Shown here piece after piece: positions 32,901 through 44,900 of a stretch of DNA of 64,000 bases. The notes under the pieces were generated by a model that saw only the letters and a list, made by a program, of their open reading frames with translations, ran no database searches and was not told the DNA's origin. The position numbers were made by a program, and so were the translations under genes. The stretch comes from Nereocystis luetkeana (lineage: Eukaryota; Sar; Phaeophyceae; Laminariales; Laminariaceae). The stretch is taken from contig JARUPZ010000023.1 in the NCBI GenBank assembly GCA_031213475.1, positions 7,086,157-7,150,156 of the forward strand, in the 5' to 3' direction. Every line of letters starts with the position of its first letter. The first letter of the stretch is position 1.

Positions 32901-35900
32901 CATAAGCTTTCTGCAGGTCGATGAAGCACATGCACCGGGGGGTTTTTGAGCTCGTCTAAGTTCTTGCAGTCGGCGCTAGACGAGCAGCATGTCGACTGTT
33001 GTTCGTGCCGGGCGGATGCCACACTGTTCCTCGGGGAGTATCCCGCTGGCCTCGCAGTAGCTACTGTGGCGGGAAGCGACCATTTTCAGCAAAACTTTGC
33101 CTGAATGGGCAACAAGCGAAATCCCTCGGTAATTGTTGCAATCAGAGTGATCCTTCTTTTGATGAAGAATCTTCATGGTCGCATCTTTCCATTGCTGGGG
33201 GGCGTCACCCGTTCTCCCCACGTTGACAAGTGAGTTGTGAAAGTACCGGATTAATTCGGGGAGGTCGACTTTCAGTAACTCGGCCGTAAGGGAGTCTGGT
33301 GCCCCCGCTTTCCAGTTTGGCATACCCCGAATTACCGCCGTCATGTCATCCATGATCACTTCATCTCCAAGCGATGGTGCCAACGGCCGTTATGGAAATA
33401 GGGCACTGATGATTGGGTCAAGCTTAGCCGATTTCGTGGTCAGGAGGGTGCCGAAAAACCCCGCCCACCGTTCAAGAATGCGCACCTTGTCCCTTAGTAG
33501 TAGCGTGCCATCTTGGTCCCGGATGAACTGTTCGCTCCTCGCCTTTCGACCGTCCAACCCCACCTTGCCCTTCAAGTGTTTGTAGAAACCCCGCTGGTCG
33601 TTGTCGGCGTGGAGTCTCCCCGTGTCAGTAAGGTACTCTTCGAAGTAGGCGTGCAACGCTGCATCAATCGCCCTTCGCAGATTCGCGGACGCCGTCCTCA
33701 GCGTCTTCCACGCGGTTTTGTCCTTCTTGATGCGCGTGACTCGTCGGGCATCCTCCCTCGCATCCCATGCTATTGTTATGGCGGCTGAGGTTTCCGCGGT
33801 CTCGCACCACCCGGGTTTGTGTGAGTGCCGTCAAACCAAAAACACTAAACGAATATCAACGATCGCCATGTTTTCCCGGCCTCGCTGACAAAAGGTACAG
33901 CACAGCTATTGTAGCACGTCCCTGATGATTGCGGGGGTCATTTCCCATGAAGGCTATACAACTTGCCAACACTACAAAGGCCAGTGACGTAAATAACAGG
34001 TACATACTACTGCTCCGTAGAAAAAAACAGGAAAAAAACGATGACTTCTGCTCTCCTGATGATGTGCGCGCCGCTCGTGGGTCTCAGTGTACCGTCCTGC
34101 TGCCGTTCTCCATGGGCGCCTAATCGCCTCATCCCAATCGAACCGCTCCTGCGCACGTGCTCTCGTTATCACTCCCTTTCAGTCGGTTCCCCTTCTCCCC
34201 CGTCTAAAAAAAAACACAATGCTCCTCGCACTTGCGGTTCTGATTTGGAAAAAAAAAACGCACAGGGTGAGTTCAATCCGTCTCCTCCCCGCTCGTCGAC
34301 GCTCTGTCTCCCTCCTACTTCGTCGTCGAGCCCAGCCGCCTGCCAGCGCAGTAGACTGTGCCGCAGTTTGGCCTGTGAAGGTGCCTTCCTCCGCGCACAG
34401 ACATCCCGATTGAGCATTGCTAGCTCTGCCGCTGCTGCCTAAAAAAGACGCGCGAATCGTAGGTGTCCGAGCCTGGCGCACCACGTAGCCCCAACTCTGC
34501 TGCCACGACTATGCCTCGCGGCCACACGCAGCAGCAAGAAGGCATCACTCCTTGAGGGCGAGTCCCACCAGAAATACCTACTCCACTCGCGATACGCCTG
34601 ATAGGGCATGCCTCGCAGCATGCCTTGCCGAGGCAGCGACGGGAACGGAGTATATACCCGGTACCATGCATTTGACATGGTTTGCAGCAGCAGTGCTGCC
34701 ATGGTATGAAGCAGGTACTACAACAGTACGTCGATCGTACTCGTTCAAAACAAAGTTAGCACCGAGCCGCCCCAACATCGCCCACCACGTGACGCCTCTG
34801 CGCGCGCAGCTCTTTCGACCCCAAGCCAGCGGCGACCGCACCCAGATGGACGAGTCGAGAGGCTCGTGCCGGCTTTCTATCTATTTAGAGGCGTTCTACG
34901 ATAGAGGTGCACCCTTATTTTTCTGATGCTCCTCCCTTGACCTTACGGAGCTCCATACCTCGCCCGAGGACTGACTTCAGCCAAAATCAGATTGCATCCC
35001 GATGGATAATCCCATGGCCCAAGTATACCAAAACGTCATTTTTCGAGACAAGACTGACATTCCGACGATTTTGGGTAAAGTAACCCCGTCATTCAGAAAA
35101 TATTTTAGCGGAAATTTTCTACCTCTATCGTAGAACGCGCCACTAATAGGGACTAAGCACAGCGTCACAGCCACAGCAGCAGTGGTAGGACTACATTCGA
35201 GCTGCCCAGCGAGAGCTCGTCGTTCGTCGAAAACTCCTCCTCCTGACGATCGATGGTTCACATCCACCCCATCGTCCCTCCCCGACGCCGTAGTGAGAGT
35301 TCCTGGCTAAGGGCCGGGTGAGTGCGGGCTTCTACGCGACCGCTTTTTCAGTCTGTATATGCAACATCTGTTCTGATGTGCTTTGTCAAGCCGCCTAGAT
35401 GTGTGATACCAGTACTGTTTTGTGTTGAACTGCTGTAAACAGTGTACGCATATAAAATCCTATATAATGGCTCAGATTTCAACCTCAGATTGCAACTTCT
35501 AGCCTTGAACAATCCGGAGCCCAGAATGCTCGAGGCCGCCGTATCAAACTGAGATGAATGTATTATTGTGATAAAACTGCTATCAATATCAGTACGTTTT
35601 GGGCTGCGTAAGATTCTGTTTTTTGCCTTTCGTGATAAGGGCCCAGTTTTAAGCCCATCAATATCTTGCGTAAGCAACGGCCCAAGTGGTCACCTGCTGA
35701 AAGGAGGAGAAACACAATAATTACTCCGAATAAGCACGTACAGTAGTACAGGTGCGCGTATTCAATCAGCAGTATACGTATTACGTAGGGTTCGGACGGA
35801 TGTCAGTACTGATACGTGATACGTAGGTTTAAGGCCACGCTTGTGCTCTACAGTATCGTCCGGGGGTGTCTTAAGCCCCCCCAGAGAGCATTGGAACGAA

Positions 35901-38900
35901 CCGAATGGAGTATTATTTGCCGCATGAATTGGTGTTGATTGGTTGTGGGAAACGAATAGATTCATGCAGCCCGAGAAAAACAGTATATCTAGGAAGAGGG
36001 AGAAGTAGTGTAGCACCCCTTTTTATTGTTTGGGAGGACCGAACGGCCCGACCGAACGGGAACAAATAGCAGATTATTTGATGTAGATGGACACCACTGA
36101 AGATGGATGTGGACACCAATTTGCCGTGGCATGTGCAAAAGATACCGTTCGTGCCGATTCGGCAGGCTAGGCCCCAGGATTCTGCATGGACCCAAACACG
36201 TTTTTTTAGATAGGAACGGAACGAATGACCATGAACAGCCTCGTTCCGTTCCTCTCGTTCCCATGCTCTTTGGTGGGAGTTAAGACATGCCCTCACCTGG
36301 TTCCCGGGTTTCCGGTGACTTTAATCTCTACATGTTTTATCGGAACAGAAAAAAAACAAGTCAATTCTAACACGTTGCGTTTTGAACGTCGGCTGGTTCG
36401 TGCCTTCCCGAGAGCGGCCTTCACCCCAAAGAATTTCATAAGCGGCTTGTGATTCTATCGAGATTGTTTCCCCGCAGGTTCTCAACAAAGGCCTATTTAG
36501 TGTTGCAGTGCTGCAGTGCTGCAGAGGTCGAAATTGGTTGATTTTTGGGGTTACACAGAATGAGACAAAAAACAATCCCCAAAATGAACGTTTGCCCTTC
36601 ACTTGCACAGCTGCTACAGCTGCTACAGGTCCTCACAGGAAACTACAGCCCGCCAAATTGAGGGATGCTCCTGAGGGCGTCGGATGATGCGCCGGGCAGC
36701 ACTCGTAGGCAGCCAGAAACGACTCACGAGCTCATGAAGTGTATTCGTGTACTCGGTTTTGCGAGCGAGTCACAAAAAACACCCAAAATCGATATTTTTT
36801 TTCCTTTCACGCGCGGGAGCATAGTGCATAGTACAATGGCTACATCACCGATAAAGAAATGGCCTTGTTGTCGTCGAAGATGCTGCGGGTAACGAAACTA
36901 CGGTCCCGTGATGGGTAGCAAGACTATCGGGCCCCAAAAAGGGCTAGAAAGGGCTAAAAAGGTCTGGGTTCCTGTATATTTGCATCCTTTATTTTCAATT
37001 TCGAAGTACGGGTCTTGGCTGCAAGCCCCTTGCTCTATTTCCAAGTCGTAAGCATACGTTGCTGAAACGCCTACGCGCGGGTACTTGACGCATCCCTGAG
37101 GTTACTATTAATAGCGTCCCCTTAAGTGACGATCGCAACATGACACCATTTAACCCTGTGAGGGCAAACTGCAATCCCGTTTTGGGACAAACCACTCGAA
37201 TTCTAAGTAATGCGTCCCCAAAACGGGACTGCAGTCCTAACAGGGTTGAAAAAACGGAAGCGAAATTTCAGAAACCGAAACGAACGTTCGGAGAAACTTC
37301 TACATGCAGTATGGGAGAATATTGGGAGGGAGTTTAGGAACAAGTGCTTCAGCAGACACGTCTTTGTCGAGCTGTCTGTCTAGACTGTCTGTCTCGGAAA
37401 ATCCGTCAGTATCTAGACGTATGTCTCCTACTCCCCTGCTAGAAAAAGGCCTCATATCTGTGTGGAAACTCCTTTTTTGTGTTGTGGAGCTGGTCGCTCG
37501 CGATTATATGAATTCGTTTTCAATCCTGTTGATACGTACCCTGGTATGTACCTGGTACATATACTACCGTGTGCGGCAGCTGTACGTCGCGTAATTATGA
37601 CTGCAGCAGATCCGAGCAAGTTTTTTTCTACAGATACAAAAAAAGGCGCAAAATATAGAAGAAGCATGAGTCAATAATATGGTCGGGCGTTTTTTACGAA
37701 CCTGAGATTTTCTGATCGTGTCCCCGATTTTTTGCTGTCTAGATTGTCTGTTTAGGAATTTTCTGGACGCTGTCTGTCTAGAGGTAAAAGTGCTGGCTCC
37801 TGGCATTTTTGGTTTTGCAAGCGACAGAGAGTGCAGCGGGTTATACTTGGCGAATAGTCCAAAATTGCAAGTGCTCTGCACATAATTATCCAGCGTGAAC
37901 ACGCCGTGTTTGGACTTTCAGCTGGTTCGTGCCTTAGCAGGGACTGATTAAATGACCGAAGCGAAAGGCCCCACCTGAAAGTTTACATTTCACTTGCAGG
38001 CAGCTACAGCTCCTCACAAGCAACCATAGCCCGCGAATTGAGGCACGCTCTTTGAATGGGGTGTGGGAGGGTGTCGGGTGCACCAGGCAGCAGTCGTAAG
38101 CGACCAGAAACGACTCACGAGGTGTTTTCGTGAAGTCGAAATTGCAAGCCAGCAGCAGAAAAACTCGCAATCGCCAAATATTTTTATTTCATGCGCGAGC
38201 GCCCAATACAATGGCTGCACGCTACACCACGATGAAAAAACGCCTACCACCAAAAGTTTACTGGTCTTATGGCGGGTTGCTTGAACTCTTAAGCTCACGC
38301 CATCGAAAAAGTGCGGACAGAGCGATTAATTTTCCGATTGGGGTTTTAAGTTTTTGGGCCCAAAGGAGTGCAGAAAGAGCTATTGTGCTATTGTATTAAA
38401 AACTCTGGATTCTTGTTTAGTTGCAGCCTCTCCCCCTGAAACTTCGAAACACGTATCTCCTTGGCAGATACCTTCCTTTTTTTCCAAGTCGTTTGTATTT
38501 TTTGGCGGCATGACTACGTGCGCCTACTCGGGAGCTATTCCTTAGATATTAGAGATCCCCCGTCCCCTTTACTCTCTCGGAAGATACTTGGAACCCTTCT
38601 TTGTAGGAATGGAACGTGATAGCCGTGATAGCCCCCAAGCATTGTTGTTGATTGGTTGTGAAACATTTTCAAAATGAATATATTCCAAGCGTTCCCACCT
38701 TGTACCTCAAAACAGTTCTCCTGTAATCCTTGTTCAGGGGGACCGAATGGTCCGACCGAACGGGCACAAATAACAATATTAACTTCTATGGTTGGTGCTG
38801 GGTCCTGGGAGTGTTGCACTACTTGCCGGGAGGCCCGCGGGGGGTATTGGGATAAATGAGATGACATGGGCGCACTCGATGGAGTATGTGTAGACGCCGC

Positions 38901-41900
38901 AGGACTCGCTTGCGTTAGCAGCCACGCGGTATGGCCATGGCCTGATTAGGAGGCCCGACATGGAGAAAAGAGGGCGTCGGACGAGACTGTCGCGATATTT
39001 GTTTGGCAACAGCGCCGACCTGATGTTCATAGAAACTCCAGGAGTCCTGCCCTCGTCGGGCCGCGACGGCGATGGAACCACTTGTACTGTAGATCAGTCC
39101 CTAGGGTGCCACTTGGACGGCTAGCATTGCCTGCTCTGAGGCATGCCTTGCGCTGTATTTGCGCGTGAAGCTAACCTCTGTGTCAAGAGCACAAGAGCAC
39201 TCGCTGCCCCCGTGACGGTACTTCTTCCCTAAAGTCAACCTGCACAGTCCCGCCGCAAAAGTCAACTGGGTTATTTTGTGTTTAGCGTGTTCAGCGTCGG
39301 TTGCCCAAGATTTATTCCAATCGGACACAAACTCCTAAAGACAGCAAAACAGCTTGGGATGGAACGGACGACTCTGAACGACCACGAATAATCTCGTTCC
39401 ATTCCAATCAGTCAAACCGGTCGAGTGAAGTTCAGACGCACCCTGAAGACTGATACGTATTAAGATGAACCGCCACGGACACTGGGTGTCATGGGTGGCG
39501 ATGGGTAATAAGTAGCGGTTCAGCGAGAACAACATACACAAACACATTTATGTTCTGTGCACGAGCGCACGAGCACTATCGGGGATGACCCTCTAGAAAA
39601 TCAAAAATTTTTCAGGTACTGTGAATCGTACCACTCTGTTTGTACATGTGAGGACCTTTTGAATGTTAATATTGAACCAAAACACTCCTTATATTCAGGA
39701 GCAAGACTAGTATATCGTACGTACGTATTAATAGTATTCATCTGATCATATACACTAGCATCATCTTCTGCCACTCACATTGCGGCCTTTCTTTTCAGTT
39801 GCACTTTCGACCCCTACATACACATTTTATACCAGTTCAGGTCGCGGAGGGTCGATCTCGCAGGAACCTGTTGTTGAGTGGGCGCACGTGGGCGTTTCAC
39901 CAAAATTCACAAACGACTTGGACATAGAGTACGGGGTTTGCGAACAAGGGGCGTATTTTTCGAAAGTTGCAAAAAACATACTGCAGATGAACAATAGTAC
40001 AGATCTTTTTATGCCTTTTTTTTTTTTTTTGGGTCCACAACTTGCTACCTCTCTCGGGAACGCAGTTTTGTATTTGGCAGCACCGTCGGCTACGTGCCCT
40101 CACTAGTTAAAAATAGTCGCCTGGACAACAGCGAACGTTTGGCGAGAGCCGTTTTTTCATCGGTGCTGTAGCCATCGTACTCGGTTCCCGCACTTGAAAA
40201 TGACACATGCTACGTAGCGATTCTGGGAGCTTTTTATGTTGCTGGCTCGCAAAGTTCGAGCTCACGAAAACACCTCATAAGTCGTTTCTGGCTGCCTACG
40301 TACGACTGTTGTCTGGCGCACCCGACGCCCTCACACACCCCGCCAGGAGCGTCCGACACTTCGGGCTGCGGTATTCTGTTGAGGAAGTGTAGTTGTCCGC
40401 ATGAGAAGTGCAAACGTTCATTTTTTTTCGTCATATGTGTAGCGGCCTTATTTTGGTGCGCAAAAATTGCCATATAGCCCCTTTTCGAGCGTAGGGACAT
40501 TGCCTTACGCAAATAAGAATGCGCAGTAGGTGGGGAAACAGCGTCCAAGACAAGCCCGTGCTGAGAGAGGCCCATCAGACATTATTGAAGACGTGTCGTA
40601 GCCACTAGAGCTTCTAGTGCCATCACGGAGCAGAGAGCTGCCCAATACGCCCACGAGGCAGGTACCGTTACATATCATCTCCATGGCTCTCTCTGGAAGT
40701 AGCGGCACAAGAGAGCACATCATTTATTCGACGCTGTGAGCCGTATGTGAGACAGTTTACCTCACAAGCGGTTCTCTTGGAAGGACACAGCCCACCCTTC
40801 GTGCGACTCACTGGACATACCACGGCGTTTCGCGCATGGTGCAAGCATTGCCTGCATGGTCGGTGAAAACTCGACGTATGTCGTCCCGACACCCGCCCCT
40901 GTCGTATGGGTATGAAGGTCTTCGACCGTATTTACGACTACACGTACGGGCACATGCATGGCATGAGTACACCCCTTGTGAACCGCAACTACTGAAGACC
41001 TAGATGATCCCTTTGCCGGTTGTTCCTTGGCTTCATCGACATATGCATGGTTGGCCATGGTGTGGGTTCCGTGGGTTTGTGGAGATTGCAATTTGATGCT
41101 AACGATGGTCGCGATGGGGAAACCTTAACGGTGCGGACTGGAACGGATTTTCGTGCCTAGCAGGGATTCGCTTGCGACGCACCCCCCACTAATACCGTTA
41201 TAGCGCTCTACTGCACGACGGTCAGATATTTGCATGAACTACGCTGAAAAGAAGTACCCGTTTCACTGAATGTTAGCGGAGCAGATCGATGCCGCTTTTA
41301 TTAATAGCAACATACCTGGTAATTATTTATCTCCAACCAGGCTACTACGCGAGTTTGTTGACGAGTGCGTTCACCGTCGGCAATGTTATCTCGACGTACC
41401 CTTGGGGATACTTCGCTGACCGGTTCGGGCGGAAGCCCGTAATGACATTCGGGTTGTTTTCCTGCGGTGTGCTCTCCACCACCTTCGGCCTATCTACGAC
41501 CTTCGCTGAGGCTATGGTATCTAGGTGAGGACTCGACGAAGCTTTTCCCTCCTCGCTCAGTTGCAGGGGTAGCAGCAGCACTTTTCGTATGATACAGAAA
41601 GGTGTGGCGTAAGGGTAGCCAGCACAAATAGTTTTGCCTTGGTCGTTAGGCAGGATCTTGTGGCCCCACCTGTATCGTCCTACATCGTAAGCAGGTGAAG
41701 CTCGGCTTTGAGCAACCCGTGCCAGGGGTAGCAGAGTCCGGCCAACTTTTGGGATACGGAGACGACATTCATTCTTCCTCCGCTACTGCCATCCTTGGGC
41801 TAATTATCGCAGGTTTTTGTTCGGGCTCGCTAATGGTATGGTACCTATCGGGAGGATTATGGCTGTTGAGCTTCTGGGCCCGGAGCATGCAGTTATTGGC

Positions 41901-44900
41901 ATGGCACTCGTTCCTGGTGAGAGACGAGTTTTACGGTACCGTGCAGCACTCGCTTATAACCGATAAGCCGTTGCATGGAGATTTCGAGGAAACCTTGCGT
42001 TGTGCAATGCCCCCAATATGTTACAAATCTTGGACGCTTTATGTTGTTCTGTTTGGTTTCCTTGGAAAAAAACCGCAGCTGTGGTCGTTATATAGCCACG
42101 TTCTGTTATTTTTTCGAACTTGTTTCGCGAAGGATCCAGAGCCGTCGGAATCATCCTTGGTCCGGTGATGGGAGGCATCCTTGCGCAGCCAGCTGTGCTG
42201 TACCCGTCTACGTTTTCGTCAACCAGCCTGTTTGCCAGGTGATACTCGACAAGGACACGCAGTCAATGTATGCTTCGTTTTGTTGAAAAGGGCAATGATG
42301 CGCCCGTCGTCGTCTTGAAAATAAGTACATATGGACAGCTGGCAGGAAGTGGCAGTGCGGAACTTGGTGTCCGCTCGTGAAACACGCACTTACCTGGTAC
42401 GCAACGATTAAACGTTTTTGTATACTATCATGTCTGCGTCTTTCTTCCTATGCTTGGCACACGCTGTCATGGAGATCAGTGAAGGGTTTTCATGCGTTTC
42501 TATCGAGAAAAACACGTCTTCCACGCCAAGGTTTTGCGACGTTTACCGGATCTCTTGTCTTGAGTTATACCCTGAAGCGTCTCTCCCCAGGTAGTTCCTC
42601 TACACACTACGAGTAGGCAAGTTTATCAGTCCAACGGTGCCAGTCTTCGCATCCCTTGACTGTAGTGCATGGCACGAAGTTTCCGTTGCTTGTCAGGCGA
42701 ACCTCTTTTCTCCGCATGCCTCCGTGTATTCGACGTTGTTGTAACTTGTCCAGGTACCCTTTTCTACTGCCCAACGTGGCCGTCACCTTCTTGGTGTTCA
42801 CGTTACTTCCCTTCGTGGTCTTCTACCTTCCAGAAACGCTGAGGTTAGAGAGAGTGACACGTGGAGAGCGTGCGTCGAGCGGGTAAATACGTGGGAGCTC
42901 AGAGACACTAGAGTGAATGGCACATGCACAGGAACTCTTTTTTGCTGAGGGCCGGGTGGAGTTTCCACAGTTGGTTTGTTCTATTGCGGCTCCTACTTTT
43001 TTTGGTTTTGGTCACGGTCAGAAACAAAACATAATCACAGTCAGGATAAGCTGAGACGATTCCGCCGGGCCAATCCAGTATACAACCACGGATTTGGCTT
43101 CGATTGGCCGTGTTTCCCCTCTTGGGGCCCAGGTATATATTACATGTAGCGACCTAAAAAATGACGAGGAAGCGCTGTCTTGTGCAGCATTCCAAGCAGT
43201 AATATTACAGGCCCTTATATTTTAGTTCAGACACACTCCCTATAGCATACCCCGGCAATCCGGGCTACTTAGCGTGGCCGGTGGTTGATGCTGTTATATT
43301 TTTTTCCGTTTGTTGCTTCCTGTGAAGTCCCAAATTGGTTATATTGGGTAGACAACACGAGCGGGCAACACTGCCTGAGGCACGCGTAAAGTCCGCTTGA
43401 CCAACCACTACTGCTGTGGCCAACGTGTAAAATGGACTGCCCATGCGGCTTACCCCCGGTTCTTTAGTTCGCTCCCCTCCCCCCTCTTCACGCCCGCCCT
43501 CTTTCCAACGCGATGCGCGTTGTCGTCCTTCGCTTGCTGTGTTCGAGCTGCAGCGGCTCGGCCGCTTTTGCCGAAGGTGGCGCAGGAGACGTCGAAATAA
43601 GCAGCATCCCGCGTGTTGCCCGGGTCCAAACCGAGACAATCTCGCAACGCAGTCCGCCTCGTCTGCTTGAGCAAGGTATTCTCTCCGATGACCCCGAGTT
43701 TTTCCCAAGAGCAGCATCCACAGCACAAGCGCAGCAGACAAGCGACTGTAGCCTCGACGCCGAGTACGACCGGAATGAGGAGGAGAGCGAATCACCAATT
43801 TTTGTGAAACGCAAACGCGGCGTCGACCTGCCTGTTACTGACGAGATCGACGAGGAATCGCCGCGGTGGGAGAGGCTTGGAATTTCTGTCGAGAGCAGCC
43901 CATGGTGTGGGCCGGGCGGGTTGCTGACTTCCTGGCGGGTTCGATGGATCTTGGTTTTGCAGTGCATCATCGCGGTGAGGACGGGTTGCGGGTTTTCAGA
44001 ACGTCGTACAACACAAGTGTGCGATATATATTGCGTCCTGCCCACGGAGCGGCGTAAGGTTGGGGGCATGGCTTTTGGCTTCGGCAACAACGCTGTGCGT
44101 GATAGTCAAGTGCGCCTTTCTATCTCATATTATGGACGGTCCAGCTGAGTGCAGTGCAGATCCATGACCACAGATTTTTATTTCCTCGGTTCGATGTTGT
44201 ATCTATTCGTTGCGCACACTGTTACGTACTCTCTGGATCCGGTGGCATTCCTTCTACTGATTCGGGCCGGGCACACGTCGCCGCGACAAATTTGGATGTA
44301 ACCAAGCATCCAGAGGAGGCGCCTCAACCCGAGAGTATATTTCGCATTCATCGGGCGACCAATACTGCAACTACCAACCTACCGTCTGACAGTAGTAGCT
44401 CTATAGTATAAACTCGGGGATGGCGTATTGTTGTGACAATCATTTGGCGGCGCGTGCGACCACCAGTTTACTCCCTGCCAGTTGTCATCCTAGACCCACG
44501 AATAATTGATAATATAGTACAAACGTAAGGCTCACTATTTGGGGGACGCTACGCAACAAAAATAATTTGAGAAATCGTGTTCAGCGGCGAGGCGCCACAC
44601 TTAACTCTACCAGGTATATAATAGCCTGTCCTCAACGTCTATCAAAGATCGGCGCCAAGCTTCAAAGCCTTGCCCAGATTGGGTGTGTCTTGTTGGCTGG
44701 CCCATACTGTACCTCTTTCAAGGCGGCCCAGGTTGGCTACCACGCTAGTGCCAGCGACTCGACTTTCTCTGCATTAAGCGCACGTTGTTCAATGAAGCGT
44801 CCCATTGCCGTTTGTTCGCGCGTGTTGAAGGCGGAAAATGTGGGTTTTAATCAGATGTACCCGCTCTGGCTGCTTGCAACCAAGGACACTGGAGGACTAC

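Larger units (their letters stand above)
26959..41340 (+). other. 14.4 kb first intron of the MFS gene, filled with repeats
   Basis: Between exon 1 and exon 2 there is no convincing host exon. The intron holds a decayed LINE (31840-33835), repeat pairs (28130-28285 with 30660-30825; 27915-28000 with 29335-29425), minisatellite-like GGTAAT/GGATGG arrays (29470-29640 and 30230-30500), and the family at 36375-36860, 37905-38240 and 40230-40420. It also holds a palindromic element (37152-37247) and a tRNA-like segment (30125-30205). Stretches such as 34000-36300 and 38800-40200 show no coding signal that I could support. Confidence 0.6.

Noticed and set aside
43265-44090. 177-codon and 200-codon minus-strand frames
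   Set aside because: Antisense to exon 6 of the MFS gene, whose plus-strand reading fits phase and topology.
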